A DNA stretch of 64,000 nt, taken from assembly GCA_027704905.1 (NCBI GenBank), contig CM051005.1:8474806-8538805 (forward strand), written 5' to 3'. Source of the DNA: Muraenolepis orangiensis (lineage: Eukaryota; Chordata; Actinopteri; Gadiformes; Muraenolepididae). The notes under the pieces were generated by a model. That model saw nothing but the letters and a program-made list of their open reading frames with translations. It had not been told where the DNA came from and searched no databases. Each line of letters opens with the position of its first letter. The first letter of the stretch is position 1. Positions 1 to 20,700 of the stretch are shown here, piece after piece. The position numbers were made by a program, and so were the translations under genes.

Positions 1-130
1 GCACATCCATGAAACCGTAGATTCAGCATTTCATATATATATATATATATCTATATATCTATATCTATATATATCTATATCTATATACCTATATCTATAT
101 CTATCTATATCTATATATATATAGCCTATA
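1..130. repeat. TA/CTATAT-rich low-complexity tract
   Basis: From about 32 to 130 the sequence is an interrupted TA and CTATAT repeat with no coding content. Confidence 0.8.
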
Positions 131-454
131 TATTTTAATTATTTAATTCTCAAGAGCTTGATACACAAATCTATAACAGTTATTTGCTTTCTTGCATGAC
201 CATTTGTGTAACACCAATATCTCTACCGACTGTACTGTAATTACCAGACCTGTTTAAACATTTTTAATTGTCCAAACATAATTTGTGAGCCAGATGAAAC
301 AACGTGTTACTGCAGCCATTCTCTCCGCGCTATTAAAGTATATTGGGTCTTTCAACAACATCAGCACCAACAACCCTCCACACTGGGCTGGGGATTGTGT
401 GCGATACTGAAGGAACACTTTCAGTGTTGTGCGCGATGGGTGACTTCTGACAGT

Positions 455-640
455 CGGCAGTATAGCTCAGGAGGGAGAGCGGTCGCCTCACATGCTGGTT
501 CGATCCCCGGCTCCTCCTAGCAACAAAAAAAAACTGTTGAGGTTTCTTGCCTTGAGCGTCTAGCCCTAACCCTAACTGCTCCCCGGGCAGCTGTATAAAT
601 AGCTGACCCCTGCTCCTAATCCTAGGATGGGTTAAATGCA
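455..640 (+). mobile_element. tRNA-derived SINE
   Basis: TATAGCTCAGGAGGGAGAGC and GGTTCGATCC are A-box and B-box like, followed by a body with GCTGTATAAATAGCTG and CCTAGGATGGGTTAAATGCA. The body recurs, inverted, near 7160, 10260 and 16780. It does not fold as a full tRNA, so I call it a SINE and not a tRNA gene. Confidence 0.7.
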
Positions 641-2790
<2,150 letters not shown>

Positions 2791-5700
2791 CTACGGTGGG
2801 CAGAAATCAGCAAAGTATGGGTGCTGCAGAGCCTCTTCTGCAGAGATCCTCTGGACTGGATTGCACTTCAACAGGTTCTGAATTAAGATAAATAAATAAA
2901 AATCAAGGATAAAACACCTCATTGATCCCTGATGGGGGAAGTACAGTCAGGAGAAACGTGTCCAACAATTGATGATATGATAGGTCTGCAAGTTTTAGTT
3001 CATAATAAACAGATGTACACAGGTCATTTTGTAGGCAGCATCTGTTTCTCACATGCTCAGACACACGGTAGTACAAACGTTAAAGATATGAAAGTAAAAG
3101 GGCTGAATTACCTGCAGCAGATCTCGTCCTGTGCTACTTAGTTTGGGAACCACGTTCACCAGGGAGGTAGTGGCAGGATACATGGGATACGGCTGTCAGG
3201 TAGATGGAAAAATTATTGAAATAGTCTCAGCATGTTAACCATCTACATAAAAGTGTCGTCCTTGTTAATGGTTTACCTTGTAATCCGGTAGTTTTGTCAT
3301 CGCTTGCCACTGCTCCTCAGTTGGTGTACCCAACAATGTACCACAGGGTTAAAGAGAAACTAAAAAACAGCATGGAGTCTATGACAACATTTTTTGGTAT
3401 ATTCACTTTCATACTGTACATTTTCAAAATACAGCCTCTGGTCCTTAAAAAAAAAGACAATTTTTGAATTTAGAGTGACATTTATACAGCGTATGTAGCA
3501 AACGCTACATACGCTGTATAACCAAACGCTACGTATTCCCAATTGGAAAAAGGGATATCGGAAGATCCTCTTCAATTGGTCATCCACGTCATTCCCAGGG
3601 AATAAGGGCCTGCCCGCATTCGCCAGCTCTGTTTGGACCATTTACAAGAAAAATTAAGTTCAAGATCATATTCAAGGAATAAGCATGTTCGGACACATCA
3701 ACTTTCATTCATTCATTCAAGAATTGTATGTGCCATTTGCAACAAGTACAATGGGATGCTTACTCCCCATACCCCCCCTGCATTATGAAATTCTAGAACA
3801 CAATTGATTGACTGATGTAATAACAGTTGAACATACCTGCAAATATACATCCAGCTGACCACATGTCAATTGAGGTAGAATAGAGTTTAGCACCAAAGAG
3901 GACATCAGGAGGCCTGTACCACAGAGTCACCACCTAGACACGGAGCAGTTCATGGTCCACATCTCATGAAACAATAACTTGCCAATGTATGTTCCATCAG
4001 TGTTACTGCACTGTAAATGATTTATCTGAACTTCAATGTTCTACACCAAAATGACCGCAATTTGCTGTCTGGCTCCTGGTTCTTATCAACAAACATTATG
4101 TTTGGACCTGTTATGTGATGTTATTAACATAACATTAACCTACCTCAGCCGAGTAACACCTCACAGGAATCCCAAAAGCTCGAGCCAAACCAAAGTCAGC
4201 CAACTTCAACTCTCCGTTCTGGTAATACAAAAACATCAGTAATAGGTCAATTGAAAGTACCATGGCTTCAACCTTGGCTCTATAGCCTAGCATACGGTAT
4301 AATAATTTACAAGTATGCAAATTGTGCATTTGTTTGCAATGTAAATCATATATTGAATGAATCCTTTGTGTACTGCAGTGGGTTTGAACTAAAGGATTTG
4401 CTACAGACATATACTACAGCCTAACTAGGCACCAGTGTTTAAATGCTCACTCTGTTGATGAGGAGATTCTGTGGCTTCAGATCTCTGTGAAGAACGTTCC
4501 GACTGTGACAGAATGCAAGGCCCTTCAGGAGCTGGTACATAAATGACTACACACACACACACACACACACCCCAAGTTTACCAACTCATACAGAATGTGT
4601 CGTACAATATAGCGTAAAGTTGTGTCAAAGACAAACAAAATTCGGACCTTCACGGTTTCCGGATCTAAATCTCCGTTGCAACTGTCAAAGTATTTTTTCA
4701 GATCCTAGAAATGTGAATATTATACAGTATGAGTATACATTTCCCAGAATTTGCCATAAATAAATAAACACATATTCATTTTTTTTTTTTTCAAACAAAT
4801 GTTTTCTTACCTGGTCACAATATTCAAAAACCAAGGTTAATTTTTTGTCACTGTGCAGAACATCATGTAGCCTGGGTAAACAAAACAAAGTTTAACAATA
4901 ATAATTAGGCCTTTCAGTAACTAGACAACCTGACACGTTTGCAACCAGCCAACAGTCAATGCATACATACAAAAGGTTTAACATAACCGACGCGATGTTG
5001 GTAATATTTATTACAGTTTGGTAATATTCACCTGACAATGTTTTTATGTTTCAGTTCTTTCAGGAGACAGATCTCTCTCAAGGCGGAACTCGGCACCCCC
5101 TATAAATGAAAGTGAAAAACCAATGACTCCTAATGCTGCAGCTCAGCACTGGTCGCTGACAACAACGTCCATCAATGACCTACCTCGGCCATCAATGACC
5201 TACCTCGTCCATCAATGACCTACCTCGTCGTCGTCGTCCAGTCTGACCCTTTTCAACGCCACGATTTCGTGAGTTTCTCGGTTCTTGGCCTTAAAGACGG
5301 TACCATAAGTACCTTGGAGGAAAGAAGAGGAAGATTAGACCGGCAATGTATAATGAATAAAGTACATTTGGAGGAAAAAGTAGGGTTAGACGGGCAGTGT
5401 GTAATGCATAAGTGCCTTGGAGGAAAGAATAAGAAGGTTATACAGGCAGTATATAATGAATAAGTACCTAGGAGGAGAGAAGACGAGGGTTCGACAGGCA
5501 GTGTGTAATGAATGGCAAGCTAACACTACTGACTATCTTATTATTAAAGATAGTGGCACATCTCCTTAAAACGGGCAACGTGAACATCCCCAAATAAGCG
5601 CCAACATTGGAATCCAGAACATGTCGCTTGTTTAGTGTTGAATCCCTTGACGTTGCCCATCTATTAGGTAAGCAAGGGGCTAACTACTTAAATCTACAAG

Positions 5701-5801
5701 CAAATGCATGCTAGCTTGGAGTAGCAAGGCATCCTAACTTTTCCTCAATGGTCTTTAAACTTACCCTCTCCGATTTTCTCAAGCTTTTCGTATTTCTGCA
5801 T
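2791..5801 (-). CDS. cdk5: Cyclin-dependent kinase 5 (12 coding exons, complete)
   Basis: Proline-directed Ser/Thr kinase activated by p35/p39 in neurons. Coding exons on the minus strand: 5765-5801, 5224-5312, 5032-5099, 4811-4871, 4648-4704, 4451-4546, 4144-4218, 3837-3933, 3559-3628, 3277-3337, 3112-3192, 2791-2877. They sum to 879 bases, 292 aa plus stop, the same length as human CDK5. The start is [13 protein letters not shown]. Visible are the glycine loop with Tyr15 (GEGTYGTVF), catalytic Lys33 (VALKR), the PSSALRE helix, [16 protein letters not shown] with the Ser159 position, and the C-terminus ADFCPP. All introns are GT-AG except that between exons 9 and 10 (3338-3558), which is AT-AC. 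A 20-bp tandem triplication covers the exon 2 donor. I see no damage; the gene looks functional. Neighbouring ABCB8 lies upstream on the same strand, as in mammals. Confidence 0.97.
3338..3558 (-). other. AT-AC (U12-type) intron 9 of cdk5
   Basis: Read on the minus strand the intron opens ATATCCCTTT directly after the codon fragment CG and ends CTTTAACCCTGTGGTAC before A-TTG-TTG. Only this pair of borders joins RIF-R to [10 protein letters not shown] in frame; there is no GT or AG at either junction. TCTTTAAC about a dozen bases before the AC end fits the minor-spliceosome branch site. The donor has one C more than the usual ATATCCTTT. Confidence 0.85.
3710..3830 (-). mobile_element. LINE 3'-end fragment
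   Basis: Carries the phrase of a dispersed fish repeat (GCCATTTGCAACAAGTACA, then GCTTACTCCC and C-rich sequence) that also occurs near 20045, 24325, 23440 and 8240. The longer copies link this tail to a LINE reading-frame end, so I treat it as a 5'-truncated LINE. It lies in cdk5 intron 8. Confidence 0.55.
5167..5226 (-). repeat. 20-bp tandem triplication over the cdk5 exon 2 donor
   Basis: Three head-to-tail 20-bp units (5167-5186, 5187-5206, 5207-5226), nearly identical. The unit includes the exon end and the donor GAG|GTAGGT, so the true donor is followed by two copies of itself 20 and 40 bases into the intron. Use of either copy would shift the reading frame. Confidence 0.9.
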
Positions 5802-7944
5802 GTTTGGTTAGTGGCGCCAGCCTTAATCCAGCTAGTAAAACCTCCTAATCGATTATTTTAAAAACACCGAAATCCGAGGGTGATGTTTGGCTAGCTAGTG
5901 TTAGCTCTCACTCTTTCTGCCCCAGTCACAAGCTGTTATATTGGTCCCCTAGCGGCTGGACTAGGAACTGCAACGTAGTCTGTTTGCCTAAGAATGCAAT
6001 CCATACAGTGGTGCTGTATGCTGCTGTAAGAGAGGACACTTACTCATGGAAACATGCACGGTATACACCAAAGGCATAGGTGGGCAGACAGCAGCACATA
6101 CTTTTTAATTGAACGTTGTTAACCCTTTGAATGTCAATTTTCTTTTTGAATGGATTGATTCTGATGAACCCATCAGAATATGATGGTAATTATGATAACA
6201 TGACATTGGTCCTGGCGGTACCAGGGTCTGGATACATGTGGTGAAAAATGGTTTGGGTCTGAAAAACGCCAAACACAAACAGTCAGAATAAAATGTGAGT
6301 AAGCTGCCATTATTTACAAATGCTACATTTATGAGCCATTACTCGGTTGGTTAAAACTATAAGCATCTCATAAATCAGTCCCTCAGATACCTTATTACCA
6401 CATGACAAGGAGGTGGAGATAGGCCTACTCCAATGCAAATAGAAATGACTGTCACTGCAATCTCAGCTCATATTCCAACAGTGCCTTTTAATCGTATTCA
6501 AGTTTCATGACAAATTAATTCAAGATTCAAGATAACTTTATTTATCCCGAGGGAAATGAAGGTGCAACAGTTGAAACAGGGGGAATAAATGCACACAAAA
6601 TATACCTAAAAACTAAAAACGAAATAACAACAAACTAAACTAAGCTAAACTAGTGTAAACAAAATATAACTAAATGAAATTCTAAATGAAATCTAAATGT
6701 ATTGATAGATGAATTGCACAATTTACAGTATTATTACAGTAATACGTAGGTATATACAATACACAACAATACGTATAGTGCAAATTGGCAGTAATAAATA
6801 CTAAATAAATTACTCGGATGAATACTGAAAAAGTGGCATGTGAAAAGTGAATTCAATTTACAGTGCACAATTACAGTGAAAGGATTTAATTAAAATTGTG
6901 TATAAATATGCTGTTTGCATAGTAATCACCATGCTCTTGAAACATTGCCCGAACGAGCACACAGCTGTAAAACATTACAAATTAATTTGCATGCTCTGGG
7001 TCACCCCTGCCTTTTAGTGTAATGATTATTGATGGCACTTAATCTGAAGGAGAGATGTTAATGCACACTTGGAAAGGGATGCCAAGCTATTCCATCTAAA
7101 TCAAAATCTGGAGGATTGAATCCTCTTTATTGGTCACATACACACACAGCTAATGTGTTTCTCTGCATTTAACCCATCCTAGTATTAGGAGCAGTGGGCA
7201 GCTATTGTGTATACAGCTGCCCAGGGAGCAGTGTAGGGGGGGATTTGGTGCCTTGCTCAAGGGCACCTCGGCAGTGCCCAGGTGTTTCGGGAACTTGAAC
7301 CGGTGACCTTCCGGTTTCCAAGCCAAACCCAAAAGACTGAGCTAACCTGCCACCTACTACATTCCACATATACATAAGATATAGATCTGCCTGAAGATTG
7401 CAGGATGTATTTTGAGGATGGAAAGCTCTACAGTCAGAAGACACAGCAAGCTACGCCTTGTATCCAACATGAAATCCTTTGTTAAGTTAGTAAATATTAA
7501 CACTCATCCTCTGATCGTGAATACTTTTGACTCGTGATCAAATAAACATAAATAAAGTTTTGACATGTGCACCAGAGGCATAGACAAAACTTTTTTTTAA
7601 TCCAATCCAATTTAATCCAATGTAATAAATACAGTACATTCAGATGTAGTGTTCAATAAAGAAGATAAAAACACTTGAGGTATCTCATTTAATTGAATAC
7701 TGTACAATTATGCTCTTGGCCAATAATCAATGGCAATCAAAACATCATCCAGAGGCCAATAAAACAATAGGTAATTGGTCCAATTAATGTACATTTTACA
7801 TGTACATTAAACCTGATCCCAGTAGTCAACACACATTCATGATGATTGATGCTATATCTATAAAATCACTTCTACACATCCAGATCTATATCTCACATGT
7901 TGGAGACAGTATACCTAGGTGTAAAGACTTTGAAGTTCGATTGC
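5802..7944. other. cdk5-abcb8 intergenic stretch
   Basis: Holds the cdk5 promoter side (5802-5960), a fish repeat tail near 6530-6600 (CTTTATTTATCCCGAGGGAA, a common LINE 3' phrase), a SINE at 7085-7370, and AT-rich sequence up to the ABCB8 stop. No exon was recognised. Confidence 0.6.
7085..7370 (-). mobile_element. tRNA-derived SINE, minus
   Basis: Inverted member of the family at 455-640 and close to the copy at 16700-16965: shared phrases include TTAACCCATCCTAGTAT, AGGAGCAGTGGGCAGCT, GGTGCCTTGCTCAAGGGCAC and CTTGAACCGGTGACCTTCC. The tRNA-like head reads from the right on the minus strand (TAGCTCAGTC, GGTTCAAGTTCC). Confidence 0.75.
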
Positions 7945-13257
<5,313 letters not shown>

Positions 13258-14927
13258 CAGGGATCTGAAATAGAAAGGAAATGCAAGTTTATGATTCTCT
13301 ATTGCACCCTAAAACGCTTAATGTGAAAAGGCTTCCTAATGTCTCTGGCATATGTCTTATTGTCATTAGCACTTTCAACCTGTCAAAATAGAAAATCCTA
13401 CTAGTACGGAAGTTATGTCACAGTTAGTGTTTCCCTCTCCATTGATGCCATTCATAAATAAAAGGTAAAGCGTGTTAGACTGTCCCCACCGCCGCGGTTC
13501 AACGACAACAACAACAAAAACACCACAAAAAATGGGTTTGACTTTGAAGTGCGGTCAAAGAATAGTACAGGTTACAGTGATCAACACCTCCCTGAAACGG
13601 CAGTGGTGTTGCACAATAGTCACACATAGACACTTTTCTCCAGTTGTATTATTTTCCAACATTGGTCAAGAAAGACCTGAAGATCTGAGTACCCCACCAA
13701 CCACAACGCGTTTATATATATATATAGATATATATATAGATATTACAGTACGGGAACGTTGCCATACCGTGTAGATGTCCATGCAGCATCTGGTATTGTT
13801 TTTAATCGCGTACATAGGGACCGAACTGGGGCACCAGTGGTTGTTCTATAAAACAGTAAGTAAACCATATTCCCCCCCACCCACCCCGACTGTAACGGGT
13901 GGTAATTTTACAATTACAAAAAGGTTCCCTGCTAAGCCTTCGAATGATCCCGGGGTTACATGCAGGCTGCCATGTTGTTGACAATAACCCAGAGTGCATT
14001 TCTCGACTTTTAGATTCTGTGTATTTCTACTACAACAACAACAAAAAAACAACAAAAACATATAGGTCGTTCTGCGAGATGACTTGAGATGAATACTTTT
14101 AGTTATTTAGATTCGGTTGCTGTAATGCTTATGCAATTGTACAATATATTACACATCGTCAACTGTAAATTCAACCGGACGTGACGTTTAATACGTCCCA
14201 AGTGACGTCGTGTTGTTGACATTTGTTTGTGGGGAGACACAGCGAGGATAGAGGGAGACACGGACACACGGACGGGGGGGGGGTTTATTTTTGGGATGCA
14301 ACGTTAACGTCACCTGCCCGAATTGAGCGTTTATGAACAACAAAGTCGGTCCAGTGTCTCTAACGTCCACCAAGCCTAAAGCCACAGGGAAGGAGTTTAA
14401 TCGGGAAACCCAACGCCAGAGGTGATCGGGGTTCAGAGCGTAGAGAGAGAGAGTGTGTGGACCGTCCAGGAGGGACGGGAACAAAAACAAACCGTTGCAC
14501 CCTTCCTCCAAGCCCAGACACAAGTGGCTGAATCATCCAGGTTGGTGGCTAGCCGGCCACTAGGACGTGTTGTTGACCAAACAAAAGGGGGGGGGGGGTA
14601 GCAGGTGAATAATACACTACTGTAGACACACACTGTAGACACTGTAGACCTACCGACGAGCGTTTGTTTGTTCGTTCGTTGTCGTGGGGTTACACGAGTC
14701 AGGTCGACCCCTGTAATGGTCGACCGTGACACGGGCTGCCCGTCACGCTAGCTCACGGTAACGGTTAGCTTTGTTTCGGAGACCGCAGACCTGCCTGCAA
14801 ACGAGACGCGCAGTCACTGCGTTTTAAGACCAACAATACAATTCGCTATATTGAATAGAACACACACACACTAAGCTATTGAGTGCTAGCTTGCCGCCGC
14901 GGGGTGATTTGAAGAATGTGAAGCACA
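13258..14927. promoter_or_regulatory. Divergent abcb8/atg9b promoter interval
   Basis: 1.67 kb between the first recognised coding exons of two head-to-head genes, so it must hold both 5' UTRs and promoters. It contains a short TA/GATA run near 13714-13744, C- and G-homopolymers near 13872, 14274-14283 and 14587-14598, and several CpG-bearing stretches near 14640-14780. No exact start site can be assigned. A possible upstream ABCB8 ATG at about 13780 exists but does not splice in frame to the next exon. Confidence 0.6.
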
Positions 14928-17707
14928 ATGGCCAACTTTGAAGCTTACCAGGAGTATCAGAGGATTGAAGACTTTGAGGAGGACTCGCCACCAGGGGAAG
15001 ACGATTTGTTGGTACATGTGCCAGAAGGCCTAAAAGGTACAAATAACACGACTCTCAAATGATTATATTCCATGTCGAGACGTATACTGCAGAGCTTGTA
15101 TTGCAAGTCTTTGTAATGCACTTTAAAATCCCTACTATCAAATGTGTAGCTAGTGATACAGTATTAGAAAACATCTACAATGTTGTTGTTTTTGTATCTT
15201 ACAGACTCATGGCACCACATCAAGAACCTGGATAACTTCTTCACAAGAATATCCTTTGTGTTTGAGGGTTAGAGTTAGCAGTATGATTCGTACTTGATAA
15301 TAATGAGAAGGCTATTTGGTGTTTATGACCAAATCTTGCTCTCAAATGTGTTATTGTGGTTTCATGTTATTGTGGTCATTGTCAGCATCCTAATGATGTT
15401 GACATGACAGTGTTAAGGTCGACAGCATGATTAAAAACATATTATTTGTATGTAATATGTAATAATATAATTGTATGTGTATGTAATAATAATTCCCATA
15501 CATATTAATTGTATTGTTAAGTGTCATTTGGATTAGTGCCACTGTATGCCCTATTTTCCAGTTGGTGTTTATTTATATATTCCTTAATTGATTGTCCACA
15601 TCTATAATTTTCATCAGAAAAATGGCTTTGCATGTATGATGCTGTCTGAGTTCTTCGAACTGATGTAAGTATAAACCATATTTGAACCTGAACTTATTAA
15701 CTGAATAGTAATTTTAATGTATAGAATTTAATCCCAAGTATACTATCTTAAGTACCTCGTTGAATATTCTATTCATCTATTTTTATGAAATGTATCTCTT
15801 ATCACCAGCCAAATTGCCCACATAATCATTGTCACATTTAGATTTTTGGAGAAATAGGTAATGTAACCCAACATGGAAATCCATTGGAACCAATGGAATA
15901 GTATCAATGGAGAGTGTAGTCCTACTTGTTACGATAATGTTCCAATTTTCGATATATAGAAACTAATAGTTGTACACAGTCGCAAGCAGTGTGTTAAAGA
16001 AACAACACTCGAGCATTGCCCATGCTTGCCCTGCCTATCTGTATATGGAGTGTGACCCCTTGTGAGTGACAGAGAACTAATCCCCATACATATATTTTCA
16101 ATGCAACCCCTCAATCTCCTTACAGTCAGTTCCTGTTTGTTGTCACGTTCACAACGTTCCTCTTCAACTGTGTGGAGTATGACATCTTGTTCGCCAACCG
16201 GGCCGTCAATCACACCGGGCCGGGCCACAACCCTCTGGACAGGAACAAAGTCACACTCCCAGATGCTATTCTGCCCAGCCAGCAGTGCACTGAGAAGTAC
16301 GTGTGTTAGATAGTGTTCAGATAATGTAATGCTGCTGCTGCTGTACATGTTGTGTTCATGTGACATGTTGCTCTGTTATCAGCACACCAGTGTACTTCAG
16401 TAACCACTGTGAGGTAAGTTATTTGAATACGGTGAAAGCTTTGCATTTATATGAGAGGATAATCAAAGTCAAGTAGCTGTTGTTTTGACAAGCCTTTTTA
16501 TAAAATATAATGCCATTGCCAATACCATTGTGTTGTGAAAAGTAGTGGGAAGTATTCATAAATTATTTGTTGTAGCCAAATGCCGAGTCATGCTTAGTCT
16601 TTCAAAACATGCTGTTAGTTCATTCACTTATGTTACATTTGTTTGCACACAATTACATACATATAATATAGTAATATAGTACAGTCCTCCTTATATGGCA
16701 TTGTAAATTGAAACCTCTTTATTGGTCCCATTCATGTACACACACAGTGAAATTAGTTTCTCTGCATTTAACCCATCCTAGTATAAGGAGCAGTGGGCAG
16801 CTGTTTTTATATACAGCGCCCAGGGAGCAGTGTAGGGGTCTGGTGCCTTGCTCAAGGGCACCTCGGCAGTGCCCAGGTGTTTCGGGAACTTGAACCGGTG
16901 ACCTTCCGGTTTCCAAGCAGCGACCTTCTGGTTCCCTCAACAGACTGAGCTATCCTGCTGCCCATAAAAACTTGTACTGTCCCATTATTGGTTAAGATCT
17001 TCATCACAGTGATGTTTTAAAGTTTGTTACAGGGCTGCATTTGAACGTAAAAGAGATGACTATTATTTTGAATAGGGTATTTTCCATAGCTGTTCGCAAC
17101 ATATGGGTTTCTTGACTTTCTTTGAATATTGTGAATATCTTATTTTTATTAAAGCTTCACATGATAAAAATCGGTCACTATTATTATTATTATTATTATT
17201 ATTATTTATTTGTCAGATGGTCCAAATTTGACTACATTTACAGTTTCGACAGTTTTGCCGAAAACACAATAAGACATTATGTTGTGTTTGCATTGCAATA
17301 TCACGAAAACAATGGGAATGATAATTATAATAATTGGCTTCCCATTCCCGGTCATAAATCCGTACACATTATGACTTGTACAATGTATAAAAGCAAATGT
17401 GTGTGTTGTTAAGGAGCTCTGCTCATACAACACACCTTGTTGGCTGAATGCTGTGGTATGTACCTTTTGACCTATGACCCATTTCAATCGTGGACACTGT
17501 GATCACAGGTTCAGGGTTGATGTGTGAAGAGGAGCCAGTGGTACTTTGCTGTATTGGTACATTCGTGGACCGTCCCTCTAAAGTCGCAGCCTGTTTTCAG
17601 AAATTGCTCAAGATTGAGACACAACATCTTTAATCAACAAGCACAAGTGGCAAACCGTCTGGCACTGGCAATGTGTCCCTTGAGAGTTATTTATGAATGT
17701 TCAGATG

Positions 17708-17764
<57 letters not shown>

Positions 17765-20700
17765 TAACGGATATCTTCAATGTGGTGAAACTGGTCAACC
17801 GAGTAGGGAACCTGACAGCTTGGCTGGACCAGCCACGCCTGACGACCACATGACCCCCCCCCCCCCCCCCCCCCCCCTTGGTGTCGCCAAGGGGCACACA
17901 ACCCACAGCGGCTTCCCCTGCTCGTTTTCCTACTTGCAAAGACTAGCCACTAGCCTCACGGCTCTCATCGATTTGGCGTCTGCAGCCCACCGTGATCTGT
18001 GAAGCGGTTGTTTTGGATCAGGCTTATGACGCAAAGTTGAAGCTGGGGCATTCTAATTTTAGAGCGGCATGACCCGCAATCTGGAACCATCTCAAACTAG
18101 CCTCTGTGATGGCCTATAATCCCAGAAGGTGGTTTCTGGGAACATTGAGACATTCTCTCTTGTACCCTGCAATTCAAAAGGAAAAGGCTTAGATGACCTC
18201 CAGCTGTGTGTGTGTGTGTCAACACTGTCTGTGGTGCAGTGGCCACTGTGTCTTCCAGCCACATGGTATAGGTTGCTTCCAGCAACCTTTTATAGGTTGC
18301 TTCCTTGAATTATTTATTCCTAACCTTATTTACCTGTACTATTCTGTTTGTTAGCGAGATCTCTGTATAATATATTTAAACGCAAACAAAGCAGAACAGA
18401 AATTGCATGGTGCGCCATACAACCGCTTGTGAACCACCTTGTAGTTTCAAGCACCCTTTCCCATTGTTTACATGCTGTCCTCATATTTGTATTCAGAATC
18501 CAGGAAAACAGCTGGATCATATTCCTCCTGATCATGGCAGCCATCTTCTGGCTCTACCGGCTCATCAAAGTCTTCCTCAACATCCTTAGCTACTGGGAGA
18601 TCCGGCAGTTCTACATCAAAGCATTAAAGATTAGGATGGTAACAGAAAATTAATTCAAACACAAAACGCAAACATGATGGTGTGACCTGATGATGTTTTG
18701 AGAAGGGCTTACGTGTTTCCAGGACAGTTTTTTTTCTCATGTAACCTGTGGACCTGCGTCCTCTTTTAGGACGAGCTCTGCAACTTCACATGGCAGGAAG
18801 TGCAGGACCGCCTCATCAGCCTGCAGCGGGAGCAGCAGATGTGCATCCACAAGAAGGAGCTGACGGAGCTGGATATCTACCACCGCATCCTGCGCTTCAA
18901 GAACTACATGGTGGCCATGGTGAACAAATCCCTGCTTCCTGTGCACCTGCAGCTCCCCCTGCTGGGCAATATTGTGTTCCTCACCCAGGGCCTCAAGTAC
19001 AACTTTGAGCTAATCCTCTTCTGGGGGCCTGGCTCGCTGTTCCAGAACAAGTGGAACTTGCACCCCAAGTATAAGCGGGCGGGCAACCGGCTGGAGCTGG
19101 CCCAGCAACTCAGCCGCGTCATCCTGCTGATGGGCGTGGCCAACCTGCTGTTGTGCCCCTTCATCCTGGTGTGGCAGGTGCTCTACGCCTTCTTCAGCTA
19201 CACGGAGGTGATCCGCAGGGAGCCCGGGAGCCTGGGTGCGCGGCGCTGGTCCCTCTTCGGCCGCCTGTACCTCCGCCACTTCAACGAGCTCAACCACGAG
19301 CTGCACGGGCGCCTGGGCCGCGGCTACAAGCCCACGTCCAAGTACATGAACTCCTTCACGTCGCCGCTGATGTCCGTGCTGGCCAAGAACGTGGCCTTCT
19401 TCTCGGGCTCGGTGCTGGCGGTGCTCATTGCGCTGACAGTGTACGACGAGGACGTGCTGACGGTGCAACACATCCTGACGGCCATCACCGTGCTGGGCGT
19501 GGTCATCACCATCACCAGGTACACCGTCAGACCAGTTTTCATAAATGTTAAAATGGCAATATTAAATATATATTTTTCCATTCATATATGTAATATTAAT
19601 AGCAACGCATGCCGTTAGGTGGACATGTTCAACTGGAATCGAAACCCCTAACCCCTGGTCAATGGAGCCACGCAGGAATAAGATTAATCCTAGCATGCTG
19701 TGTCCTTCATCCAGGTCCTTCATCCCAGACGAACATATGGTGTGGTGTCCGGAGCAGCTACTGCAGTGTGTGCTGGCACACATCCACTACATGCCAGACC
19801 ACTGGAGGGGCCACGCCAACAAGGGTGAGACCAGGGACGAGGTGGCCCAGCTGTTCCAGTACAAAGCGGTGAGGAATACCATGGCCTCAGCGGAAGAGAC
19901 TAAAGAAAGCATCTTTGTTTAGCTTTTGTTTTCACTCCAGCCTGGGACCAATTAGGGGCTGAGATTTGATTTACGCGCGTGTCATTAAAAGGGCGGTCAA
20001 TGCTGTCATTAGTTATAGATTACAAGATACAATACAAGATATAAGATATTTATTGGCCATTTGCAACAAGTACACAGGATTGCTTACCATTCCCTCCCGC
20101 AGTATGAATCTCCAAAATAATATATACAATAAAAATGAACAAAAAATGAACAAAACAAAGTGACTTATAGATGATATGTACATGTGTTCAATAACATATA
20201 AAATAAAATTATATAAATATTTAAAAGCATTTAAAGTGGCAGTAGTGCAGCAGCATCATGAATACAGTGCAGTAACTAGGCCAGAAAGTCCAGCAAAGTA
20301 TGACAGCGTAATGTTAATGACAATGTAATGATAGTGGCAGCACTCCTAGCAGTTCAGTAGGTGCACTGCCTGTGGAAAACTATCCTTAAACCTGGTAGTC
20401 CTTGTACGGATGCTGCGCAACCGGCGACCAGACGGTAATCAATCAATTATCGATACTGTCGCATACTAGTTTTTACTGTATTGACGTCAAGCACTCCGCT
20501 GCTCAAAGAAAAATCATCTGTCATGATAATAGTAAAACTAATAACCGAGCATACTCTCCTTACAAAAAAAAAAAAGCAATGAGCAGGACTTCCTCCCCGT
20601 CAGGTGTTCATCTTGGAGGAGCTGTTGAGTCCAATCGTGACGCCCTTCGTCCTCATCTTCCTGCTGAGGAACAAGTCTCTGGAGATCATCGACTTCTTCA

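Noticed and set aside
470..525. Possible tRNA gene (TAGCTCAG and GGTTCGATCC boxes)
   Set aside because: The arms do not pair as a tRNA cloverleaf and the 3' flank matches the SINE body found elsewhere in the window.
13775..13999. Upstream ATG and short exon for abcb8
   Set aside because: ATG-CTG-CAT-GGA with a GTATGG donor looks plausible, but splicing to the next acceptor gives a stop after two codons, so it is at most 5' UTR.
19010..19551. Long open frames overlapping atg9b exon 7 on both strands
   Set aside because: Shadows of the GC-rich exon; the ATG9 frame has the family motifs and correct splice borders.
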